Source: Hyphomicrobiales bacterium (lineage in GTDB: Bacteria > Pseudomonadota > Alphaproteobacteria > Rhizobiales > Beijerinckiaceae). Taken from it: DNA of 5,027 nt. A program made the translations under genes and the position numbers. Location of the stretch: contig JAIXZF010000477.1 of NCBI GenBank assembly GCA_027489835.1, forward strand, positions 1 through 5,027. Direction: 5' to 3'. The first letter of the stretch is position 1. Every line of letters begins with the position of its first letter. Under the pieces are notes generated by a model. It did not search any database and had not been told where the DNA came from. It was given only the letters and a program-made list of their open reading frames with translations. This document shows, piece after piece, positions 1 through 5,027 of the stretch.

Positions 1-602
1 GCGTGGTGCGCGTGCCGCTGGTCTATCCTGGCGCGATGCGCGAGGTCTATCCGGGCTTCATGCAGCTCTCCGGCTTCATGGCGATGAACCTCGACCGCCA
101 TATCTCGGCGCATTACGAGATGTACCGGCACCTGGTGAAGGGCGACGGCGACTCGGCCGAGAAGCACCGCGAGTTCTACGACGAGTACATGGCTGTCATG
201 GACCTGACGGCCGAGTTCTACCTCCAGACCGTCGACAAGGTGTTCTGCAAGCATCAGCTCCCGAAGGGCGAGATGATGCACCGCGACAAGCCGGTGGACC
301 TCAAGGCCATCCGCCGCGTCGCGCTGATGACCGTCGAGGGCGAGAACGACGACATCTCCGGCGTCGGGCAGACCGAGGCGGCGCACGATCTGTGCGTCAA
401 CATCCCGAAGGAGAAGCGCGTTCATCACATGCAGCTCCAGGTCGGGCATTACGGCGTGTTCAACGGCTCGCGGTTCCGCTCCGAGATCGCGCCGCGCATC
501 GCCGACTTCATGCTGACGCTGGACATGGCTGCCGCCAAGAGCCGCAACAATGACAGCGCCCAGTCCGCCCGGCGCATGATCAAGGCCGTCAAGAGCGCCT
601 GA
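1..602 (+). CDS. phaZ: Intracellular polyhydroxyalkanoate (PHB) depolymerase, C-terminal part
   Basis: This enzyme hydrolyses stored polyhydroxybutyrate granules in the cytoplasm, releasing 3-hydroxybutyrate units for carbon and energy. The visible 199 residues cover the PHB depolymerase C-terminal domain, about half of the roughly 400-residue family length. The nucleophile region lies left of the window, so the GTG at position 3 is an internal codon and not a start. Two family landmarks are clear. The first is VEGENDDISGVGQT around residues 111-124 of the fragment, where Asp116 (or Asp117) should be the triad acid. The second is VGHYGVFNGSRFRSEI around 147-162, where His149 should be the triad base. 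The segment GDGDSAEKHREFYDEY (47-62) is also typical. The tail after about residue 175 is Ser/Ala/Arg/Lys-rich and probably variable. Stop is TGA at 600-602. The next gene follows on the same strand after 59 bp. The alternative, a generic alpha/beta hydrolase, is unlikely given how close these motifs are to the family. Confidence 0.93.
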   Translation, partial: VVRVPLVYPGAMREVYPGFMQLSGFMAMNLDRHISAHYEMYRHLVKGDGDSAEKHREFYDEYMAVMDLTAEFYLQTVDKVFCKHQLPKGEMMHRDKPVDLKAIRRVALMTVEGENDDISGVGQTEAAHDLCVNIPKEKRVHHMQLQVGHYGVFNGSRFRSEIAPRIADFMLTLDMAAAKSRNNDSAQSARRMIKAVKSA

Positions 603-661
603 GGCCGACGTCTCCGGCGCGCCCCTTCCAAAAGAGCGGCGAATCCCCCAAATCAGGCGGG

Positions 662-1402
662 ATGCGCCTGTCCCTGTTCGCCGCTCCTCCGGATCCGGAC
701 CATATCGAGGTCGCTTATGGCGACAGCCGCTTCCACGTGGCCGTGAGGCGGCGCGCCACAGCGAGGCGGTTCACGCTCAGGGTGTCGAATGCGTCCGGCG
801 AGGTGGTGCTGACGCTGCCCGAGCGCGGCGACCTCAAGGCCGCGCGCGCCTTCGCGCAGGCCCATGGCGGCTGGATCGCCACGCGGCTGGCCCGCAGGCC
901 GGGCGCCGTGCCCTTCGCGTCGGGCCAGACAGTTCCGCTCAGGGGCGTTCCGCATCGGATCGTGCACTGGTCCACCGTCAGGGGCGTGACGCAGGCCTCG
1001 TCCGGGCGCGCGGGAGAGCCGATCATCGCGGTGTCGGGCGATGCGTCGCACGTCCCACGCAGGGTCACCGATTTCCTGAAGCGGGAGGCGCTCAGGGATC
1101 TGTCGGAGGCGGTCGACCGCCACACCGCGACGCTCGGCATCCCGGCCCGCAAGATCGCGGTGCGCGACACGGCCAGCCGCTGGGGTTCATGCTCGTCCAA
1201 GGGGCATCTGAGTTTCTCGTGGCGGCTTGTGATGGCGCCGCCGCTGGTGCTCGATTACCTCGCCGCGCACGAGGTCGCGCATCTGAAGGAGATGAACCAC
1301 TCCCACCGCTTCTGGGCGCTGACGCACCGGCTCTGCCCGCGCACGGAGGAGGCGGAAGCCTGGCTCAAGGCGAACGGCGCGAGCCTGCACCGCTACGGCT
1401 AG
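662..1402 (+). CDS. YgjP-like (DUF45) zinc metallopeptidase
   Basis: This is a predicted zinc-dependent metallopeptidase of the YgjP/DUF45 family (246 residues, usual family length). The physiological substrate is not well established for the family. The zinc site is the HEVAH helix at residues 203-207 with a third ligand His213 in NHSHRFW, giving HExxH-x5-H-x3-FW. His203, His207 and His213 should bind zinc and Glu204 should be the catalytic base. The family hallmark RWGSC (173-177) precedes it, followed by SFSWRL and MAPPLVLDYLAAHE. The N-terminal half (about 25-100) carries the RRRATARRFTLRV and LPERGD segments expected of the DUF45 fold. No signal peptide or membrane segment is seen, so the protein is probably cytoplasmic. 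The ATG at 662 has only a weak upstream AGG (655-657). It may be read through from phaZ, 59 bp upstream, but I see no functional link. It ends 5 bp before the stop codon of the convergent NlpC/P60 gene. Confidence 0.92.
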   Translation: MRLSLFAAPPDPDHIEVAYGDSRFHVAVRRRATARRFTLRVSNASGEVVLTLPERGDLKAARAFAQAHGGWIATRLARRPGAVPFASGQTVPLRGVPHRIVHWSTVRGVTQASSGRAGEPIIAVSGDASHVPRRVTDFLKREALRDLSEAVDRHTATLGIPARKIAVRDTASRWGSCSSKGHLSFSWRLVMAPPLVLDYLAAHEVAHLKEMNHSHRFWALTHRLCPRTEEAEAWLKANGASLHRYG

Positions 1403-1407
1403 GCCCG

Positions 1408-2274
1408 TCAGAGGCGCTTGAGCGCCGTGACCGGCCCGCCGCCCTTGGCCGCGATCCGCTCGCAGGCCTCGGCGAGAGGCTCGCTCGCCACCAGCATGTG
1501 GTGGCCATTGGCATGGATCAGCCGCGTGGCATCCTGCATCAGGCCGACATGGCCCTTCCAGAACACGAGGTCGCCGCGCTGGAGGCCGCCAAGGTCGGGC
1601 CGGATCGGCAACGGCCTGCCCACCGCGCGCTCCTGCATGTCGCTGTCGCGCGGGGCGGCGATGCCGGCCGCGTCGAGCGAGAGCTGGGCCAGAGCCGAGC
1701 AGTCGAGCCCGAGGCTGGATTTGCCGCCCCACAGATAGGGCGCGTGCAGCAGCCGCTCGGCGACCGCCACCCAATCGGCGGCCGCGCGCTCGAGCGGGCT
1801 CAGATGCTCAGCCCAGACATAGGAGCGCGCCAGGCCCGCGACGCCCGCGACGACGGCGAAGTCGCCCTGCCGGTCGAGGACATGCAGCCGCGTGCCGAGC
1901 GAAAGCGTCATGGCGCGGGGCAGCTTCATGGAGGGGCCAGGATAGGCGAAGCTGCGCACGGCCGAGACCCTGTGGGTCGGCTGCGGCGCAGGTGGTCCGA
2001 GCCGCTCGGCCGGCAGATAACCGACATAGCCGTCGCTTTCGAGTTGGCCCCAGGCCCAGCCTTCCTCGATCTCGAAGACGGCGACGCGCTCGCCGCACAG
2101 CGCCTCGGTGTCGAGCGGGGCGTCCTTGCGCGGCTCGCGGTGGAGGGGCGCTGCGTGGACGATGACCTGCATTGGCTCGCCCGCGACGAAGCGGGCGGCC
2201 TCGACGCGGCCCTCGAGCGCGATGTCGGCGAGGTCGGGCCGGTAGGCATGGAGGCGGCGGTCCGGGGCTGACAT
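1408..2274 (-). CDS. SH3b-NlpC/P60 (C40) family cysteine peptidase
   Basis: This is a predicted papain-like endopeptidase of the NlpC/P60 family, whose known members cleave peptidoglycan stem peptides, often at gamma-D-Glu-diaminopimelate. Two SH3b-like domains lie at about residues 30-92 (GWAWGQLESDGYVGYLPAERL is the typical end of a repeat) and 100-158. The catalytic domain spans about 165-288. The triad is readable: Cys192 in LWGGKSSLGLDCSALAQ, His242 in GDLVFWKGHVGLMQD, and His254 in LIHANGHH as the polar third residue. This two-SH3b plus NlpC/P60 plan resembles Bacillus YkfC. The N-terminus (MSAPDRRLHAYRPDLAD) has no hydrophobic signal segment, so a cytoplasmic location is inferred. The start ATG (2274-2272) shares one base with the marR stop in TGATG, and GGGAG lies 11 bases upstream, which suggests translational coupling. 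It is the last gene of the minus-strand unit. Confidence 0.92.
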   Translation of the reverse strand: MSAPDRRLHAYRPDLADIALEGRVEAARFVAGEPMQVIVHAAPLHREPRKDAPLDTEALCGERVAVFEIEEGWAWGQLESDGYVGYLPAERLGPPAPQPTHRVSAVRSFAYPGPSMKLPRAMTLSLGTRLHVLDRQGDFAVVAGVAGLARSYVWAEHLSPLERAAADWVAVAERLLHAPYLWGGKSSLGLDCSALAQLSLDAAGIAAPRDSDMQERAVGRPLPIRPDLGGLQRGDLVFWKGHVGLMQDATRLIHANGHHMLVASEPLAEACERIAAKGGGPVTALKRL

Positions 2275-2624
2275 CAGCGGCTGAGCTCCCTGAAATGCGC
2301 GACGATCAGCTCGGCAAGGCCATCGACGGCCTGCGCGCCGGCCACCGTGCGCTTGATGACGACGTTGCGGCGGTCGAGCGCGTCCCGCTCGCGGGTGACG
2401 AGGCCGAGCTTGCCCATGGTGTCGAGCGCCCGCGTGATGACCGGCTTGGTGACCCTGAGCTTCTCGGCGAGGCCCCTGACCGTGTGGGGCGGCAGGTCGA
2501 GATAGATCGTCATCAGGATCGCGTACTGGCGGGAGGACAGGTCGGGCGCGCCCTGGCGCACGAGGTCGAGATTGACGTCGCGCCAGACGAAGAGCGCCTG
2601 CCCGGGCCTGATCTCCTGCGCCAT
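2274..2624 (-). CDS. MarR-family winged-helix transcriptional regulator
   Basis: This is a predicted dimeric DNA-binding repressor or activator of the MarR type; its ligand is unknown. Numbered from the chosen ATG (116 residues), the winged-helix lies at about 30-95. It comprises SSRQYAILMTIYL, the first HTH helix TVRGLAEKL (48-56), a recognition helix beginning TKPVITRALDTM (59-70), and a wing with the typical DALDRRNV turn (81-88). The protein is short for MarR (commonly 140-150 residues), so the terminal dimerisation helices are reduced. Start choice: the frame stays open to a TTG at 2702 overlapping the aminopeptidase stop as TTGA. I prefer the ATG at 2624-2622 because an AAGGA (2640-2636) lies 11 bases upstream. 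The 26 upstream codons also have 8 A/T third positions, against 1 in the first 26 codons from the ATG. The gene lies between the M17 peptidase and the NlpC/P60 gene on the same strand, so it probably regulates its own operon (inference). Confidence 0.87.
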   Translation of the reverse strand: MAQEIRPGQALFVWRDVNLDLVRQGAPDLSSRQYAILMTIYLDLPPHTVRGLAEKLRVTKPVITRALDTMGKLGLVTRERDALDRRNVVIKRTVAGAQAVDGLAELIVAHFRELSR

Positions 2625-2630
2625 CTCGCG

Positions 2631-2640
2631 TGCCGTCCTT
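2631..2640 (-). promoter_or_regulatory. Probable ribosome binding site deciding the MarR start
   Basis: Read on the minus strand this is AAGGACGGCA. The AAGGA core (2640-2636) lies 11 bases before the ATG at 2624-2622. The spacing is a little long but usable. The competing TTG at 2702 has only a GGAG 14 bases upstream, which is poorer. Confidence 0.5.
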
Positions 2641-2698
2641 CCAGCGTTCGTGCCCGCGCCCCTGCCTGCCTCATCGCATGGTTTGGTGAAGGAAAGCT

Positions 2699-4084
2699 TC
2701 AAGGCGCGGGGTGGCGCTCCGCCACGAGGGCGTGGATCAGGCGGGCGGCCTGCACCTCCCCGCCCTCGGGGCGGCCGGGCTTCGTCGCCGGGTTCCAGGC
2801 GAAAACGTCGAAATGCACGTAGGACCGGGCCGCCGTGACGAAGCGGTTGAGGAACAGCGCGGCCGTGACCGAACCGGCGAAGGGCCCGCCGGAGATGTGG
2901 TTGACCGCCGCGATCTTGGAATCGAGCATCGCGTCGTAGGGCGTCCAGAGCGGCAGGCGCCAGACCGGGTCGTGGACGCGCGGCGCGAGGCGGGCGAGAT
3001 CGGCGGCCAGCTTCTCGTCATGCGTGTAGAAGGGCGGCAGGTCGGGACCGAGCGCCACGCGGGCCGCGCCCGTGAGCGTGGCGAAGTCGACCAGCAGGCC
3101 CGGCTCCTCCTCATCCGCCAACGCCAGCGCGTCGGCGAGGATCAGCCGTCCTTCCGCATCGGTGTTGCCGATCTCCACCGTGAGGCCCTTGCGGCTCGGC
3201 AGCACGTCGCCCGGCCTGAAGGAGGAGCCGGAGACGGCGTTCTCCACGGCAGGGACCAGAAGGCGCAGGCGAACCGGCAGCCGCGCCGCCATGATCATGC
3301 GCGCGGCGGCGATGGCGGCGGCGGCCCCGCCCATGTCCTTCTTCATCAGCAGCATGGCGCTGTCTGGCTTGAGGTTGAGCCCGCCCGTGTCGAACGCCAC
3401 GCCCTTGCCCACCAACGTGACCCGGGGATGGCCGGGATCGCCCCAGCTCAGGTCGACGAGGCGCGGGGCGCGGGGCGAGGCGCGGCCCACGGCGTGGATC
3501 ATCGGAAAGTTCGCGGCCAGAAGGTCGTCCCCGACGATGGCGGAGACGTCGGCGCCGTGATCGGCGCCGAGCGCGCGGACCGCAGCCTCGATCTCCTCCG
3601 GTCCGCAATCATTGGCCGGGGTGTTGACGAGATCGCGCGAGGCGAAGACCGCGTCGGCGATGGCGGTGACCGCGTCGATGTCGACGCCGCGCGGCGCGAC
3701 GAGGCGCGCGCCCGCCGCCGGCCCCGCCTTGTAGCGCTGGAAGCGATAGGCCGAGAGCAGCCAGCCGAGCGCCGCGAGGCGGCCATCGGCAGCCTTGCCG
3801 CGAAACACGTAATCGCCATCCGGCAGCAGCGCCGACAGCCGCCCGGGCCCGAACGGGTCGCGGAAGCGCGCGCCGGGCTCCTCCTGGCCGGCCAGCACGA
3901 GGACGGGGCGGCCCCGCGCATCGGGCGCGACGAGATGGCGGCCGGGCTGCCCCGCGAAGCCCAGGGCCTCCGCGTAGCGCCGCGCGGCGGCCGGGATGGC
4001 AGGGGCGCCGGCCGCCCATTCCGACGCGCTCACCAGATGGACGGGCACCGGAGCCGGCGACGAGGCGATCAGCAGTTGCGGCAT
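2699..4084 (-). CDS. M17 leucyl aminopeptidase family protein (cytosol aminopeptidase)
   Basis: This is a two-metal aminopeptidase that removes N-terminal residues from peptides in the cytoplasm, normally as a hexamer. It has 461 residues against about 500 for E. coli PepA, the difference lying mainly in the divergent N-terminal domain (about 1-150). The catalytic domain (about 155-455) is complete. Metal ligands are Lys227 (VGKG), Asp232 (FDTGG), Asp250 (MKKDMGGAA), and Asp309 and Glu311 of the signature NTDAEGRL. The catalytic pair is Lys239 (LNLKP) and Arg313. The spacing between these residues equals that of E. coli PepA (K270, D275, K282, D293, D352, E354, R356), so it should be active. 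The ATG has a good AGGA six bases upstream. The gene leads the minus-strand unit; its TGA overlaps a possible TTG start of marR. It resembles the second, PepB/PepA-like M17 protein that many Alphaproteobacteria carry beside canonical PepA, so I give no symbol. Confidence 0.95.
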   Translation of the reverse strand: MPQLLIASSPAPVPVHLVSASEWAAGAPAIPAAARRYAEALGFAGQPGRHLVAPDARGRPVLVLAGQEEPGARFRDPFGPGRLSALLPDGDYVFRGKAADGRLAALGWLLSAYRFQRYKAGPAAGARLVAPRGVDIDAVTAIADAVFASRDLVNTPANDCGPEEIEAAVRALGADHGADVSAIVGDDLLAANFPMIHAVGRASPRAPRLVDLSWGDPGHPRVTLVGKGVAFDTGGLNLKPDSAMLLMKKDMGGAAAAIAAARMIMAARLPVRLRLLVPAVENAVSGSSFRPGDVLPSRKGLTVEIGNTDAEGRLILADALALADEEEPGLLVDFATLTGAARVALGPDLPPFYTHDEKLAADLARLAPRVHDPVWRLPLWTPYDAMLDSKIAAVNHISGGPFAGSVTAALFLNRFVTAARSYVHFDVFAWNPATKPGRPEGGEVQAARLIHALVAERHPAP

Positions 4085-4090
4085 GGAGGT

Positions 4091-4094
4091 TCCT
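4091..4094 (-). promoter_or_regulatory. Ribosome binding site of the M17 aminopeptidase gene
   Basis: The minus strand reads AGGA followed by six bases (ACCTCC) and then the ATG at 4084-4082. This is the clearest Shine-Dalgarno match in the window and supports the chosen start. Confidence 0.65.
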
Positions 4095-4114
4095 GGGGCG
4101 CGGCGCGCCGGGCT

Positions 4115-4129
4115 TTAACAATCCGTTAG
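4115..4129 (+). promoter_or_regulatory. Candidate CtrA-like binding site
   Basis: The plus strand reads TTAA, seven bases, then TTAG, matching seven of the eight fixed positions of the CtrA consensus TTAA-N7-TTAA known from Caulobacter and other Alphaproteobacteria. A further TTAA follows at 4132-4135. It lies 90 bp upstream of the tadD-like start and 30 bp upstream of the aminopeptidase start. One degenerate site can occur by chance, so this is only a candidate. Its position between a pilus-type gene and its neighbour makes it worth recording. Confidence 0.3.
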
Positions 4130-4218
4130 GGTTAACGACTTATCACCAGAGAGGCCACAGGGTCGATGGCGCCGCAAAGGCAGCAGCCCGGTCCTGTCGG
4201 CATGGCGGGGCTGGAGAC

Positions 4219-5027
4219 ATGGGCAGGCTTCACGGCGCATGGGCGGCGACGGCGCTGGCGCTGGCGCTGGGCGGGTGCCTTGGCAGGACCGGCGCGGACG
4301 TGACGGGCTCGGTCCCGCAGACGCAGCCGGCCAGCGAGCAGCAATGGCGGGCGGAGGTGGCGACATGGGCCCCGCGCTACGACGCGAACCCGGCGGACCG
4401 CACCGCAGCCCTCAATTACGGCCGCGCGCTGCGCGCTCTCGGCCAGCATGCCCAGGCCGTCGCCGTGCTCCAGAACGCCGTGATCAAGCATCCGCGCGAC
4501 CTCGAGATCCTCGGCGCCTTCGGCCGCGCCCTGATGGACACCGGCCAGCTCAAGCAGGCCGAGGAGGTGCTGGCGAGGGCGCATCTGCCGGAGCGGCCGG
4601 ACTGGCGCATCCTGTCGGCGCAAGGAGCGGTCGCGGACCAGCTCGGCGATCACCCGCGAGCGCAGAGCTTCTATGAATCGGCGCTGCGCATCAATCCGGG
4701 CGAGCCGACGGTGATGTCCAATCTCGGGCTTTCCTACGCGCTGTCGCGGCGGCTCCCCGAGGCGGAAAAGGTCCTCGTCGAAGCCTCGCGGCATCCGAGG
4801 GCCGACCGGCGCGTGCGGCAGAACCTCGTGCTGGTGCTGGGGCTCCAGGGCCGCTTCAACGAGGCCGAGCAGGTCGCCGCGCAGGATCTGCCGCCGCAGG
4901 AGGCCTCGAAGGCCATGCTGCAGCTGCGCCAGATGGTGAGCCAGCCCAACAGCTGGGACATGCTGAGGCAGGGCGGAGCCCGCCAGCCGTCGCCGCAGGC
5001 GCGCGCGCCGCAGCGCAGGCCGGCAGC
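4219..5027 (+). CDS. tadD: TPR lipoprotein resembling TadD of Flp/Tad pilus assembly (3' end missing)
   Basis: The frame is open from ATG 4219 to the right edge (269 codons plus two bases) with no stop. Residues 1-20 form a lipoprotein signal: MGRLHGAW, the hydrophobic run AATALALAL, then a lipobox LGGC with Cys20 as the lipidated residue. A low-complexity linker (21-42) follows. Tetratricopeptide repeats then run from about 58 to 228, the clearest being around 59-92 (ending VLQNAVIKHP), 127-160 (YESALRINP) and 161-194 (MSNLGLSYALSRRLPEAE). The stretch RQNLVLVLGLQGRFNEAEQ and the late NSW (244-246) are typical of alphaproteobacterial TadD. In the family, TadD is an outer-membrane lipoprotein helping the Tad secretin. 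The tail after 250 is Pro/Gln/Arg-rich and the stop is probably close. GGGG (4207-4210) or GGAG (4213-4216) precede the ATG, and no earlier in-frame start was found back to about 4160. It could instead be another TPR lipoprotein, since no other tad gene is visible. Confidence 0.8.
   Translation, partial: MGRLHGAWAATALALALGGCLGRTGADVTGSVPQTQPASEQQWRAEVATWAPRYDANPADRTAALNYGRALRALGQHAQAVAVLQNAVIKHPRDLEILGAFGRALMDTGQLKQAEEVLARAHLPERPDWRILSAQGAVADQLGDHPRAQSFYESALRINPGEPTVMSNLGLSYALSRRLPEAEKVLVEASRHPRADRRVRQNLVLVLGLQGRFNEAEQVAAQDLPPQEASKAMLQLRQMVSQPNSWDMLRQGGARQPSPQARAPQRRPA

Larger units (their letters stand above)
4085..4218. promoter_or_regulatory. Divergent intergenic promoter region (aminopeptidase / tadD-like)
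   Basis: These 134 bp separate two genes that point away from each other, so promoters for both the minus-strand peptidase unit and the plus-strand tadD-like gene should lie here. The segment 4114-4143 is the most AT-rich short stretch of the window and contains two TTAAC elements (4115-4119 and 4132-4136). A 10-bp perfect palindrome, CGGCGCGCCG, lies at 4101-4110 in the probable leader of the aminopeptidase gene. A short dyad CGTTA-GGGT-TAACG lies at 4124-4137. I cannot assign -10 and -35 boxes with confidence. Confidence 0.6.

Noticed and set aside
603..661. Possible terminator between phaZ and the DUF45 gene
   Set aside because: Only a 4-bp GCCG/CGGC stem can be drawn near 604-617 and no T-run follows, so it is not supported.
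653..1123. Minus-strand open frames opposite the DUF45 gene
   Set aside because: They are antisense shadows of a gene with an intact HExxH zinc site and have no features of their own.
1189..2271. A 360-codon plus-strand open frame opposite the NlpC/P60 gene
   Set aside because: It is the same in-register antisense effect; it also runs over the end of the DUF45 gene in another frame and has no family signature.
2711..4129. A 472-codon plus-strand open frame covering the whole aminopeptidase gene
   Set aside because: It is in codon register with the antisense strand, so a stop would need a TTA, CTA or TCA codon in the real gene, and these are rare in such GC-rich DNA. The product is a low-complexity Arg/Gly/Glu/Asp-rich sequence with no recognisable motif, while the minus strand has a complete M17 active site.
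4251..4268. Three tandem copies of the hexamer GGCGCT
   Set aside because: They encode the Ala-Leu repeats of the lipoprotein signal's hydrophobic core. Three copies are explained by that composition and are too few to claim phase variation.
4132..4794. A 220-codon minus-strand open frame opposite the TadD-like gene
   Set aside because: It is in-register antisense of the TPR gene; the product has no motifs, whereas the plus strand shows a lipobox and TPR repeats.

Overview
The window is very GC-rich (about two thirds or more G+C by eye), with GC-biased third codon positions. Its gene content (intracellular PHA depolymerase, a DUF45 metallopeptidase, an M17 aminopeptidase next to an SH3b-NlpC/P60 peptidase, a TadD-type TPR lipoprotein) fits an alphaproteobacterial chromosome, most likely Hyphomicrobiales (Bosea/Methylobacterium-like). 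The genus is a guess from protein style, not a measurement. I see no mobile element, CRISPR array, tRNA or rRNA. The region looks like ordinary chromosome.

Layout. (1) Positions 1-602, plus strand: the C-terminal half of an intracellular polyhydroxyalkanoate depolymerase (PhaZ), cut by the left edge. (2) Positions 662-1402, plus strand: a YgjP/DUF45 zinc metallopeptidase, 59 bp behind phaZ and possibly co-transcribed. (3) Positions 4084-1408, minus strand: a tight three-gene unit of M17 leucyl aminopeptidase, MarR-family regulator and SH3b-NlpC/P60 cysteine peptidase. It ends tail-to-tail with the DUF45 gene, with only 5 bp between the stop codons. (4) Positions 4085-4218: a divergent promoter region with an AT-rich patch that includes a near-match to the CtrA box. 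(5) Positions 4219-5027, plus strand: a TPR lipoprotein resembling TadD of the Flp/Tad pilus system, running off the right edge.

How the genes may work together. The M17-MarR-NlpC/P60 unit is the most interesting part. The NlpC/P60 protein has the SH3b-SH3b-NlpC/P60 plan of murein-peptide endopeptidases and no visible export signal, and it is transcribed with a cytoplasmic aminopeptidase. A plausible reading is cytoplasmic breakdown of murein-derived or other short peptides under local MarR control; this is inference. The tadD-like gene would serve pilus secretin assembly in the outer membrane, and its upstream CtrA-like box would fit cell-cycle control of Tad pili as known in Caulobacter. 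No convincing undescribed system is present; the findings are modest leads.
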